Positions 1 to 7,019 of a DNA stretch of 64,000 nt are shown piece after piece (position 1 is the first letter of the stretch; each line of letters begins with the position of its first letter). The notes under the pieces are model-generated. The model had not been told where the DNA came from and ran no database searches. It was given only the letters and a program-made list of their open reading frames with translations. The stretch comes from JABWBD01 sp040768665. Lineage in GTDB: Bacteria > Planctomycetota > Planctomycetia > Pirellulales > Thermoguttaceae. A program made the translations under genes and the position numbers. Location: NCBI GenBank assembly GCA_040768665.1, contig JAXGMN010000012.1, positions 124,001-188,000 on the forward strand, in the 5' to 3' direction.

Positions 1-1563
1 TCTCAACTCGGCGACCGTGAGACCCTCCTCAACCGCGGCCAGGGTCTTGGCGGTGCTGAGATGCCAAACGTCCTCCGATTGCCGTTCCGCGAACCGTTCC
101 AACAAAAGGACATCGGCCGGACTCAGCGGCGGAGCAACGGCCGCCACGTCCAGGTTGGGCAGCACCTTCAGCACCTGCGCGACCTTGGCCGTTTCCGGTT
201 CGTACCGCTCCGCCAGCCCCAGGCACCATGCGCCCAAAGTGTTGATCCTGACAAACATCAGCCCATCGTAGCGGCTCAGGCAGGAGAACTCGTCAGTTCC
301 CCAGCGGTCGCGAAAATCGTTGCGGGCGTAGGCCGGTGAAATATAGGCCACGTCGACCACGCCCAGGGTGGCGGCATACTCGAACAGGAAGGCGAGCACG
401 TAGCGGCCTTGAAGCGTCTCCCAGGTGTAATGGGCATCGTAGCCGAGACTGCCGTACTGCTGCTCGCCGATATACAGCCTCCAGCGGTCGCGGCTGACGG
501 AAAAATCCTCAAGCGCCTTCGTCACGCGAAACACTTCTTCGCTGGAGATCCATTTCTGAGGCGGCAACTCCCGCAGTATGGCGACGACCGACTGCCGCCT
601 CGGCACAAGGGCCGTCAACCCTCCTTTGCCTTTGACCTGCTGGCCTTTGATGACGTTGATCCGATTGAACTCGTCGAGCAGCGACGTCTTCAGCCACTTG
701 TCCCAAATCAGGCGGATCACTTCGTGAGCCGGTTTCGTGGTCGCCTTCCGGCCCGACGGGCTCAGTTGCAGCTTGCTGCCGGAAAGTTGAGCGAGCCCTG
801 CGGCTTGAAGCAGCATCGGCCAGGCAAACGCCTTCATAACAAGGTCCGACGCCGGGTCCCAGCTATACTTCGACTGGTCGCCGTCCTGGTAGAACTCGCC
901 TTCCGCCAGCACCTTCCCGACGGCATTCAAAGTAACCTGCGAAGGGCGACGGGTTTTTTCGCCGACCCGCACCTCGCCCGCGTCAACCAGACGGAGCACG
1001 GCCTTGACGTCTTGCAGGGCAGGTCTCGCCGTCTGACGCACCCGCAGGTCCACCTCTTCTTCGTCGGGCGTGGAATAGTACTGGCCGAGGTCTTTGTGCG
1101 GGCGGCGGAAACGCTCGGGCAGATCGTCACTGCCGTTCACGGTCAAAGCCGGCGGCTCTGGGACGAAAGCCAGCAGCAGGTCCCGCAGATCGGTTGGCAG
1201 CGAAAGACAGCGAGGGAAGAAAAGGCTGAGCCGGGTGGGCTGCCGCTCGTTGCGGAAGCGGCCCGAGCCGCCGAAATCCGGGGACTGGCCGTACTTGGCG
1301 CCGAACCGGCGGAGGTTGAGCAACCCCATCGGATCGTGCACCGCCTCCTCGACCGCCCGCTTGTTCAGCTCGCTCAAGCCGTCGTAAAGTGCGCGGATTT
1401 CCTTGGGGTTCTTCATCGCGCGGGTCAGGACATCGACCAGGTCGCCCTTTCGGCTGGGCACGTCGTCATGGATCAGTCTAACCAACGGTTTGAGCTCGCT
1501 CACCGTCAGATTCTCGGCCGTTCCACGGATCGACAAGTCCTCAACCACTTGGCGGCGGGCCAT
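1..1563 (-). CDS. Helicase-associated (XPB/Ssl2 N-terminal-like) protein, 5' part of a gene cut by the window edge
   Basis: An open frame of 521 codons runs without a stop from an ATG at 1563 to the window edge, so the 3' end is missing. The protein begins MARRQVVEDLSIRGTAENLT. An AGGGAG Shine-Dalgarno-like sequence lies about 7 bases upstream of this ATG, which decides the start. The last visible stretch, about residues 480-521 (containing VLPNLDVAAVAPPLSP, then LLERFAERQSEDVWHLS), matches the pattern of the helicase_C_3 (XPB/Ssl2 N-terminal-like) domain that precedes helicase motors in DNA-repair proteins. No Walker motif is visible in the part present, so a motor domain, if there is one, lies beyond the edge. 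The first 450 residues are not recognised. The gene flanks a decayed defence island, so a repair or defence role is possible but is only inferred. Confidence 0.75.
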   Translation of the reverse strand, partial: MARRQVVEDLSIRGTAENLTVSELKPLVRLIHDDVPSRKGDLVDVLTRAMKNPKEIRALYDGLSELNKRAVEEAVHDPMGLLNLRRFGAKYGQSPDFGGSGRFRNERQPTRLSLFFPRCLSLPTDLRDLLLAFVPEPPALTVNGSDDLPERFRRPHKDLGQYYSTPDEEEVDLRVRQTARPALQDVKAVLRLVDAGEVRVGEKTRRPSQVTLNAVGKVLAEGEFYQDGDQSKYSWDPASDLVMKAFAWPMLLQAAGLAQLSGSKLQLSPSGRKATTKPAHEVIRLIWDKWLKTSLLDEFNRINVIKGQQVKGKGGLTALVPRRQSVVAILRELPPQKWISSEEVFRVTKALEDFSVSRDRWRLYIGEQQYGSLGYDAHYTWETLQGRYVLAFLFEYAATLGVVDVAYISPAYARNDFRDRWGTDEFSCLSRYDGLMFVRINTLGAWCLGLAERYEPETAKVAQVLKVLPNLDVAAVAPPLSPADVLLLERFAERQSEDVWHLSTAKTLAAVEEGLTVAELR

Positions 1564-1768
1564 CCGTTCGTCTCCCTGTGCGCAATGCCGATTCAGTCCC
1601 TCAGAGCGATTGTACCGGCGCGTGCGGAACTCGTTCCAGCCCCCATATGCGGCGGAATATCCTGGAATGACGGTGTAGGCTGGTCTCTTTGCTCTCTGTA
1701 CTCGGTACTCAGTACTCTCCGCGCCATCCGGATCGGCCAATATCTCGGCATGATACTTTCTCGCAGTC

Positions 1769-1945
1769 CTTGACGACCACAAGAAGCCCGAGCAGTTGAT
1801 TCTTGACGGGCAGCAGCGAATGACGTCGCTTTACCTGGCCTTGTTCAGCGGCCAGCCCGTGCCGACGAAGACGGAGAAGGGCCAGAAAATCGACCGCTTG
1901 TACTATCTCGACATTGCCAAGTGCCGCACTCCGGAGGAGCGCTGA
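1769..1945 (+). pseudogene. Fragment of a DUF262 (GmrSD-type) gene
   Basis: About 58 codons read LDDHKKPEQ followed by LILDGQQRMTSLYLALFSG and end in TGA. The DGQQR-T-L core is the signature of the DUF262 domain, the N-terminal nucleotide-hydrolysing part of GmrSD-type modification-dependent restriction enzymes. A full DUF262 protein has several hundred residues. Here the frame is closed by a stop a few codons upstream and by TGA at the end, and no start codon or RBS fits. It is a gene remnant. The neighbouring remnant of a DUF1016 nuclease begins immediately after it in another frame. Confidence 0.7.
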
Positions 1946-2066
1946 TCGGCTGCTCGGCGACATTCGCGCCTTCATCGACGACCCGCTCAAACGCAAATTC
2001 TACGCCGAGATGTGCCGTGCAGAGCGGTGGAGTACCCGCACAGTCTGCGAAGGAAGCGTTGGCTAG
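1944..2066 (+). pseudogene. Fragment of a DUF1016 (YhcG-type PDDEXK nuclease) gene
   Basis: The frame reads DRLLGDIRAFIDDPLKRK and then FYAEMCRAERWSTRTV before diverging and stopping at TAG. The FYAEMCR-ERWS-RT pattern is characteristic of the DUF1016 N-terminal domain of YhcG-like nucleases, which occur in mobile and defence loci. Only about 35 residues remain of a family that normally has about 350. It is fused out of frame to the DUF262 remnant just upstream, which suggests deletion between two former neighbours. Identification rests on this one motif. Confidence 0.6.
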
Positions 2067-2467
2067 AAACTGGGCTCCAGCACCACGCGGCAGAAGGACC
2101 GAGCGAGTTTCTTCGCGCGTGCTTTCCGATGGGAGTCCGTCCCGTCGGAGTACACATTGGCGTGTGCCTTGTTCTCGGGGTAGACCGGATCCGGCTCCTG
2201 GCGAGGATTGAATCCCAGCTTACGCGCATCGCCGCAGTTGAATGCGACAATTCCACCCTTGGGGCTCTTCATTACTTCGTGCAGGTGCCGGAGTGCCTCG
2301 TCGAACGACATCAGGGACGCAATGTTCACGGAAAAGCAGGGCCAACTGAATGCTGCCGAACTGAGCGGGTACGCGCGGCCCGCGATCCACCAGCTTGGCG
2401 TGTGGATCGCACGGTACAAGTCCTCCTGGGAATCCACCTCGGGTCCGCGCTCACCGCTGTCAGGCAT
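2063..2467 (-). CDS. Unknown protein, third gene of an overlapping three-gene operon
   Basis: A 134-residue protein with no recognised domain, signal peptide or membrane segment. The reading is protein-like: a DLYRAIHTPSWWIAGRAYPL start, a central SSAAFSWPCFSVNIASL, then GGIVAFNCGDARKLGF and a histidine-containing NKAHANVYSDG near the C-terminus, followed by a basic RKARAKKLAR. I recall similar short proteins with a HANV-type motif as uncharacterised. The ATG overlaps the TGA of the upstream gene by 8 bases, so the two are probably translationally coupled. Its 3' end abuts the DUF1016 remnant on the other strand. It is intact although it sits in a decayed island, which suggests selection or recent arrival. 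Confidence 0.7.
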   Translation of the reverse strand: MPDSGERGPEVDSQEDLYRAIHTPSWWIAGRAYPLSSAAFSWPCFSVNIASLMSFDEALRHLHEVMKSPKGGIVAFNCGDARKLGFNPRQEPDPVYPENKAHANVYSDGTDSHRKARAKKLARSFCRVVLEPSF

Positions 2468-2948
2468 TCGTGTGGTCCCTCAGGAACCAGCGGAGCACGG
2501 CTACGGCTCGCGCCGTGTCTCGGATATCGAACGATTCCTCCTCTGCGGTTCCCGCAGCAGGGTCCCATTTCAAGTAACGGACCGTATCGGCCGTCTCGAA
2601 TTCCAGTTCGAGCGAACGTTCGGCGTCGTCCCATTCGAATTGCAGATTCCCTTTGCGCATAGGGACGACCGCCGGCACGCCCATCCTCGACTTGAATTCG
2701 GCCGGGAGACGAGAGGCAAACTCGCCGGCGGCGTCGATGATCGCCGGTTCAAGCGGCGATGCGCCCTCCGCGTCCCAGTTTCGCTCCAGACCTGCAAGAC
2801 GTCGCAACTCCGAGTGGATCATCCAATCAAAACCCGACAGCCGCATGGAAACTCGCCACCTTTCCCCGCTTTTTGCGGATACCCACACGTCGTGTGTCCC
2901 GGCTGCGCCTGTGGTCGAGGACGGTTCAAGCTCAAGTGTCGGAGACAT
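2460..2948 (-). CDS. Unknown protein, second gene of an overlapping three-gene operon
   Basis: A 162-residue protein if the ATG at 2948 is used. That start overlaps the upstream stop by 17 bases; the frame is open for 34 more codons upstream, but those lie inside the preceding gene. Visible features are RLAGLERNWDAEGASPLEP in the middle, VPAVVPMRKGNLQFEWDDAE, and an acidic C-terminal half ending AVAVLRWFLRD. The NWD-x-GA-P and LQFEW pattern resembles a small uncharacterised family often found in mobile regions. No enzyme motif or membrane segment is visible. Its position between two other unknown genes with overlapping ends implies a joint function. Confidence 0.7.
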   Translation of the reverse strand: MSPTLELEPSSTTGAAGTHDVWVSAKSGERWRVSMRLSGFDWMIHSELRRLAGLERNWDAEGASPLEPAIIDAAGEFASRLPAEFKSRMGVPAVVPMRKGNLQFEWDDAERSLELEFETADTVRYLKWDPAAGTAEEESFDIRDTARAVAVLRWFLRDHTNA

Positions 2949-3567
2949 GGTCAATGGCAGTCCCAAAGAAATGCTGTGCAAGCGCCTTGCACTCGGCGCG
3001 TTCTTCGAGGAAACGGTCTGCAGCGGCGATCGCCGCTGTGTTTGCGTCATCGCGATTGCTCAATTCATGATGAGCGTTGCAGGCCAGTGCAATCCCGTCG
3101 TCCTTGATGGCGATCTGGAGATTCACCGACTCGTCCTCTCCGCGTTTGACGCCCGTATGGAATGTCCGCTGGTTCAATGCCCAACCGCCTGGAGATTCCA
3201 CTGCCGGAAGGTTGCGAATTGCCTCTGACAGGCCGGCAAGCTCCGGCAAGTCCGCCCGGTAATGGGAATTGTTTCCGAGGGCAAACAGCGGGGTCTCCGG
3301 GAGTTTCGCAAGAATTGCGGCGACGATTCTGCCGCAATCCAGGGTAGAGCATCTGGTTTCGATGCTGAGCCGGTCCGGTGCGACGGTCCAGATCGACTCA
3401 TCCTTTGGAAAGCGAAAACGGAACCCTGGCCGGGCGAGATTGCTCTCCATTGTGACCTCGACGCCCGTCTCGACGATGCCGTGCTTTGCCAGCCAGCCGG
3501 GGTGAAGAATGTAGATGTTGAAGGTACCTACCACCACGCAGCTAGCTTTTTCAAACTGAAATGCCAC
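2932..3567 (-). CDS. Unknown protein, first gene of an overlapping three-gene operon
   Basis: A 211-residue protein starting at GTG (GTGGCATTTCAG), with a purine-rich GGAAAAG upstream. The N-terminal half has VVVGTFNIYILHPGWLAKHG, a FRFRFPKDESIWTVAPDRLS strand-like segment and LPETPLFALGNNSHYRADLP. The C-terminal half is helical and charged. No signal peptide or membrane segment is seen, so it is probably cytoplasmic. I recognise the general pattern (WxVxPDRL, LPxTPxxAxGNN) as recurrent among uncharacterised bacterial proteins but know no function. It is the promoter-proximal gene of the three-gene unit; the 200 bases upstream carry no gene. Confidence 0.72.
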   Translation of the reverse strand: MAFQFEKASCVVVGTFNIYILHPGWLAKHGIVETGVEVTMESNLARPGFRFRFPKDESIWTVAPDRLSIETRCSTLDCGRIVAAILAKLPETPLFALGNNSHYRADLPELAGLSEAIRNLPAVESPGGWALNQRTFHTGVKRGEDESVNLQIAIKDDGIALACNAHHELSNRDDANTAAIAAADRFLEERAECKALAQHFFGTAIDHVSDT

Positions 3568-3770
3568 CGCTTTTCCGTTTCGTTCAGTTCATTCTATCCT
3601 TCCCCTAACTAAGGGAGTATATCCTGTTTCCTTCGCACGTCAACGGCGGGGCCGTTGGAAAGCCCTTCCTGTCACCCCTCTGGGTTGCACGAAGGTAAGC
3701 TGGTATGATGCGGAGGCGTTTTCGGGGCACTCGCCACTCGCAATGTGCTGATCGTTAGAGCGGACCAACC

Positions 3771-3872
3771 ATGAGTCTCCACCCCATCCAAGCCCTCGAC
3801 CACGTCATCGACGAATATGCCGACTACCTCCGCGCCGAAATTGCGAAATCGGGGTCAGGCTTTAAATATTAA
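3771..3872 (+). pseudogene. First codons of a large DEAD/DEAH-type helicase gene, truncated by an inserted element
   Basis: The frame MSLHPIQALDHVIDEYADYL continues RAEIAKSG and then runs into the inverted repeat of the RAYT element, where it stops (TAA at 3870-3872). The ALDHVIDEY-DYLR start resembles the N-termini of large helicases found in defence loci. Only about 27 native residues remain of a family that usually exceeds 1000. No continuation is found on the far side of the element, so the rest was deleted. The helicase assignment rests on this N-terminal pattern alone. Confidence 0.5.
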
Positions 3873-5229
3873 CTGGAGTTTTGCAAATCAGGTTAATCGG
3901 AGGTGAGCGACGATATGGTCGGAGCTTCGCCCGTATTCGGTGGCTTGCTCGATGGCCCATTGCAGTGTAGAGCGCAGGGTCTCGCGCAGCACCGCCCGAC
4001 AGGCTTCGCCGATGGTCGTCAGCTTGCAGAGCGCCCATTCCTTCGCACGGTTCTGCCCAAGTTGCGCTTCCAGCAGACTGTACGCCAGCATGACCAGGTA
4101 CATGTGCCTTGTCTGGCCCTGGCCGTCACGCAGCTGACAGTCTCCCATGCCCAACTCTTGCTTTCCGTCCCGATGAAAGGTCTCCGTGCCTGTCCAACGA
4201 TTCCGGTAGACCCCAAGAATCCGCACCACCTCCCAGGCCGTACGATTCGTTACCAGGATCTTTTTGGGTTCCTTGTCGTGTTTCTTGCCCCAGAGGATCA
4301 CGATCCGCACTTTGTGGCGTATTTCAGGAATCTGGATTGTGGCCGTGAAGTACCACTGCTGCTTCCCGTCGCGACGCAGCGACTTTCGGGTGCCCGCCTC
4401 GATTTGAGCCGCCATCACATCGGCACGCATCTCTTCTCCCTTCCACACGATGTGGCGGTTGAACTTGAGGTCGCCTACGTACGCGCGCGGCGTTCCCGAA
4501 GAATCCTTCTTGCCGTGAATGTGGTTGAGGATTTTGGCATTGGTGAAGTAGCTATCGATGGTGAAGTCGCCGGGAATACGGTGCTTGATGACCCAGTCGA
4601 CCAGTTCGCAGCAAAGCTTCGTATGGTCAACGAACTTCTCTTCCTTGGCCTCGCACTGATCACGCTTACGAAACCGTCGAAATTCCAGGGGATAGTGCTT
4701 TCCGCTGGGACAGACATAGTTCACGATCAGGTAATCGTGTGCGATCTTATGCCGCTGCTCGGCATGATCCCAGAACCACCCGGCGTCTTCGATGAGCTGT
4801 CCGTCGTGATCGATGAGTACGTTGTCGATAGGGATCACGCCGCGCGCACAATAGCGCGTGCTGGGGTCCTTTTGCAGCGATGCCAGTCGGCGCTCGTTCA
4901 TCGCTACGACATCCCACTCGACCTCGGTGAGGAACTTGTTGAGACAGGACTGGTCTGTCGTGTTGGCGAATTCTCGGTTCATACCCAGGACGGTTTTCCG
5001 TTCGGCAATCATCAGGCCCGTAAGATACTCGGCAAAGTGCCGCCGTTGCGGCTCATTCGCGAACAGGTCCCCGAATCCCTCCACCGCCTCGCGAACCACC
5101 TGCGGATACTCGACGATCCCCGGCATGCCCATCCCCTCCTTGGTTGCCATGGGCCACCCTCAGAACCGCCGAATTAGACTCAAAACTGCCTATTTTCCCA
5201 ATACCAAAATAAAGTTTGCAAAACTCCAG
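3873..5229 (-). mobile_element. IS701-like insertion sequence with 15-bp inverted repeats and 6-bp TATTAA target duplication
   Basis: The ends are CTGGAGTTTTGCAAA at 3873-3887 and its exact reverse complement at 5215-5229. The 6-bp sequence TATTAA occurs directly outside both ends (3867-3872 and 5230-5235), so the target duplication is intact. The element is 1357 bp and encodes one full transposase. It has landed inside the left inverted repeat of the RAYT element, so it is younger than that element. Intact ends, target duplication and open frame suggest recent insertion and possible activity. Confidence 0.92.
3888..5150 (-). CDS. IS701-family-like DDE transposase
   Basis: A 420-residue transposase filling the IS. 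The N-terminal region has FAEYLTGLMIAERKTVLGMN, the pattern that opens IS701-type transposases. Candidate DDE residues are the Asp in VIPIDNVLIDHDGQ, the Asp in FTIDSYFTNAKI and the Glu in RNRWTGTETFHRDGKQELG. This RNRW-x3-E-FH-x2-KQELG block matches the usual acidic-residue helix of the family. The length is normal. Two starts are possible: ATG at 5150 after GAGGG, or an ATG eight codons in after AAGGAGG; the longer form is given. The frame is intact. Confidence 0.9.
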   Translation of the reverse strand: MATKEGMGMPGIVEYPQVVREAVEGFGDLFANEPQRRHFAEYLTGLMIAERKTVLGMNREFANTTDQSCLNKFLTEVEWDVVAMNERRLASLQKDPSTRYCARGVIPIDNVLIDHDGQLIEDAGWFWDHAEQRHKIAHDYLIVNYVCPSGKHYPLEFRRFRKRDQCEAKEEKFVDHTKLCCELVDWVIKHRIPGDFTIDSYFTNAKILNHIHGKKDSSGTPRAYVGDLKFNRHIVWKGEEMRADVMAAQIEAGTRKSLRRDGKQQWYFTATIQIPEIRHKVRIVILWGKKHDKEPKKILVTNRTAWEVVRILGVYRNRWTGTETFHRDGKQELGMGDCQLRDGQGQTRHMYLVMLAYSLLEAQLGQNRAKEWALCKLTTIGEACRAVLRETLRSTLQWAIEQATEYGRSSDHIVAHLRLT

Positions 5230-5235
5230 TATTAA

Positions 5236-6216
5236 GTTTACCGCGGGTAATTTTCCGAACCATTGGGTCCACAAGTTCGGCAATCGGGTACTTCCCCTCA
5301 CGGATGTTGCGCCGAATCGTACTGACCGCTGCGGAGGTGATGCCGCCGTAGTGGTCTCCGATCTCGCGCTGGGTTGCTCCAGTCAGGCGACAGGCCAACT
5401 CCACTGCCAGAAACTTCGCCACGCCTGCCGAGTGCCCGTGACGCTTCAGTTCCTCCGGATCGACACCGAAATGCGCCGCCACCACCGCATCGACTTCCGC
5501 AATCGGGTAGACGGTGCGCGGATACGCCACGTCGGCGTCTTGACTCCGGCCCGTCCGCAACCCACCGAACCGTCGCTCCGTTTCTTCCACGAAGCGCTCA
5601 CTGCCGATGGCATACCGGCTGGCCCTGAGGGCCTCCAAGATCGGGCCATCGTCGTCCAGAAGACATGCGTGGATGTAGGCGCGGTACTGCCGCCTCGCCG
5701 TCGCCGACGAGAGACTATACATCTTCAGTGTGTTGTAGCAGACGAACTCCATCGCTCGCTTCGCATAAGCTGCTCCAGCAGTAGTTTTCCAACAGCCGCA
5801 CACGCTCAGAACGGGCCAGATGACGACAGGCCGCGATCTTGATCGGGTTGAGGTGGATGTACCGCGTGAGGGCCAGAAGATACGTGTCGTCCTCGACCAG
5901 TTTTGCCTTGAAGCGGCTCTCGAACTGATGGCCACCCCCGCCGATGTCTGTAGCGTGCATACAGGGCATAGCTGGTGTTGAGCCGCTGCATGAACTGCGA
6001 GAGGTTCGCTCGCGGGGTACGGACCAAGAGGTGAAAATGGTTTTCCAACAAGGCGAACGCGTACAGCCGGACTGCGGCCGTGGTGACGCTGTCCTGGAGT
6101 TGATCGAGGAAGCGAGTCCGGTCGGCATCGGTGAAGAAAATCCTCGCCCGCCCGTTGCCACGGGCGGTGACATGGTAGAGCGCGTCGGGATAGTCGATCC
6201 GTGGAGGTCGTACCAT
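5236..6216 (-). pseudogene. REP-associated tyrosine transposase (Y1/HUH) with C-terminal DnaA-like helix-turn-helix, two frameshifts
   Basis: The N-terminal third (MVRPPRIDYPDALYHVTARG, then LLENHFHLLVRT with the HUH pair at about residues 60 and 62) is a typical RAYT Y1 transposase. After RYRHRRG a run of five G (5935-5939) shifts the frame; the next part reads FESRFKAKLVEDDTYLLAL and RYIHLNPIK. Near 5766-5770 one extra T shifts it again; the last part has FVCYNTLKMYSLSSATARRQ, then GVDPEELKRHGHSAG and a DnaA-C-like VAKFLAVELACRLTGATQRE. The native stop lay inside the left inverted repeat; the IS insertion replaces the last residues and extends the frame to 5180. Two frameshifts argue for an inactive copy. 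Confidence 0.85.
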
Positions 6217-6246
6217 GCCATCAGTATACCACCCGCCGATACGGCT

Positions 6247-6274
6247 GTAAACTTAATATTTAAAGCCTGACCCC
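6247..6274. repeat. Right 28-bp inverted repeat of the RAYT element
   Basis: It begins GTAAACTTAATATTTAAAGC and ends CTGACCCC. It is the exact reverse complement of 3851-3872 joined to 5236-5241. The GGGGTCAGGC outer end is a motif I associate with RAYT-linked repeats in environmental genomes. It is AT-rich internally and GC-rich at the outer edge. Confidence 0.9.
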
Positions 6275-6395
6275 GCTTATCGCCGTAGTCGGCCACCTCG
6301 CCCTGATGCACCAATTCCTCCATTTGGATAACCATGGCCAGCAGCCGAGCCACGCGCGGCACCGTCGGCAGCAACTCCGGATTCCGGGCCTCCAC
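6275..6395 (-). pseudogene. Fragment of the small gene that commonly follows planctomycete serine recombinases
   Basis: The frame reads MEARNPELLPTVPRVARLLA and MVIQMEELVHQGEVADYGDK, then ends at the RAYT repeat. This matches the start of a short family (RLTRLMALA-x-F-x2-L-x2-G-V-x-DYAELAR) that I recall as a conserved partner downstream of serine recombinase genes. The expected continuation into a helix-turn-helix is missing and no remainder appears across the element. It is preceded out of frame by the recombinase C-terminal remnant. Confidence 0.5.
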
Positions 6396-6399
6396 CGCC

Positions 6400-6640
6400 G
6401 CTGATCGAGCCGCGCTTGCTCCTGAGCGTCAGCCAACGCATCCGGCCCGCAACAGAACTCCGTCTTCCGGTCTACGTCGCGGGCCAGACGCTGAACCTGC
6501 CGATCGCCTTCGGTTATTCGCTTTTTGAGCCCCTGCTCCCCAGCTTCCAAGGCCACGATCTCCTCGTCGAGCTTTTGGCGGATCCGGGCGATCGTCGCGG
6601 CCACAACCTGCGGGTTCTTGCCGATTTGGGTGGTTGCAGG
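6400..6640 (-). pseudogene. Probable C-terminal coiled-coil remnant of a serine recombinase
   Basis: The frame contains NPQVVAATIARIRQKLDEEI, VALEAGEQGLKKRITEGDRQ and later DALADAQEQARLDQRRW. It resembles the C-terminal coiled-coil of large serine recombinases (DPE-VA-x2-RQ...LEAE-R-LE...RLADLQERIR). No catalytic serine domain or zinc ribbon is present nearby. It lies directly upstream, on the same strand, of the partner-gene fragment at 6275-6395, the order expected for an intact recombinase pair. The identification is by pattern only. Confidence 0.45.
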
Positions 6641-6760
6641 TCGTTGTCCTTGCCAGCTCCATTCTTTTCGGCCGCACCGCATCCTCTCCGTGTCCGGCTT
6701 TGCCATCCGCGTTTTCCTTCCCACCGCATCCGCAACTCCAAGTTCTCGAAAATTCCGGCT

Positions 6761-6801
6761 CTCAACCCTCAACCCTCGACCCTCGACCCTCGACCCTCAA
6801 C
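6761..6801. repeat. Tandem 7-bp repeats of the CCCTCRA type
   Basis: About six units of CCCTCAA or CCCTCGA stand in tandem on the plus strand. This kind of heptamer repeat appears again, as CCCTCAY, at 7316-7366. No gene overlaps it. It immediately precedes the duplicated promoter module that starts at 6801. Confidence 0.8.
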
Positions 6802-7019
6802 TTTTTAGCCACCCAACTTTTGGACGGTGCGAACTTGCGCGCACGTCCTTTGCCACAAATCCAGTCTCGTCCGCTGCTTACACCCAAGACCCGCGCCCAA
6901 GCCAAATCCCGGAGAAGTCGACTCGGCCAAAAACTCCTCTCGCCGTCTCCCCCTGCCGGACTATTTCGTCCGCTTGGCTGAAAAACCCGCTTGACACATT
7001 GCGCCGCATCGGCCATACT
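6801..7019 (+). repeat. Copy 1 of a duplicated upstream (promoter) module
   Basis: This 219-bp stretch shares ordered blocks with 38860-39093: CTTTTTAG, ACTTGCGCGCAC, GGAGAA...TCGA-TCGGC-AAAAAC, TTGGC-GAAAAAC, and a sigma70-like promoter with GCGCCGCA in its spacer. Between blocks the sequence has diverged. Copy 2 stands in front of a sulfatase gene; copy 1 has no recognisable gene downstream on the plus strand. Confidence 0.6.
6991..7019 (+). promoter_or_regulatory. Sigma70-like promoter with no recognised gene downstream
   Basis: TTGACA at 6991-6996, a 17-base spacer and CATACT at 7014-7019. It is the promoter part of copy 1 of the duplicated module. No start codon with an RBS and protein-like frame follows on the plus strand before the end of the giant minus-strand gene at 7617. 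It may be a relic or may drive a small RNA. Confidence 0.4.

Larger units (their letters stand above)
3851..6274 (-). mobile_element. RAYT (REP-associated tyrosine transposase) element with 28-bp inverted repeats, itself interrupted by an IS
   Basis: The outer ends are a 28-bp perfect inverted repeat. The right copy is intact at 6247-6274. The left copy starts GGGGTCAGGC at 3851 and is split after base 22 by the IS701-like insertion; its last six bases (GTTTAC) are at 5236-5241. Between the repeats lies a frameshifted Y1 (HUH) transposase gene. No target-site duplication is seen around the element, as expected for RAYT mobilisation. Without the IS the element would be about 1.06 kb. It separates a helicase N-terminus on the left from recombinase debris on the right. 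Confidence 0.85.

Noticed and set aside
409..1773. Open frame of 454 codons on the plus strand
   Set aside because: It is the mirror of the helicase-associated gene on the other strand; composition is Arg/Gln/Leu-rich without motifs, and it has no RBS.
3903..5177. Open frame of 424 codons on the plus strand within the IS
   Set aside because: Antisense of the transposase; the minus frame carries the family motifs.
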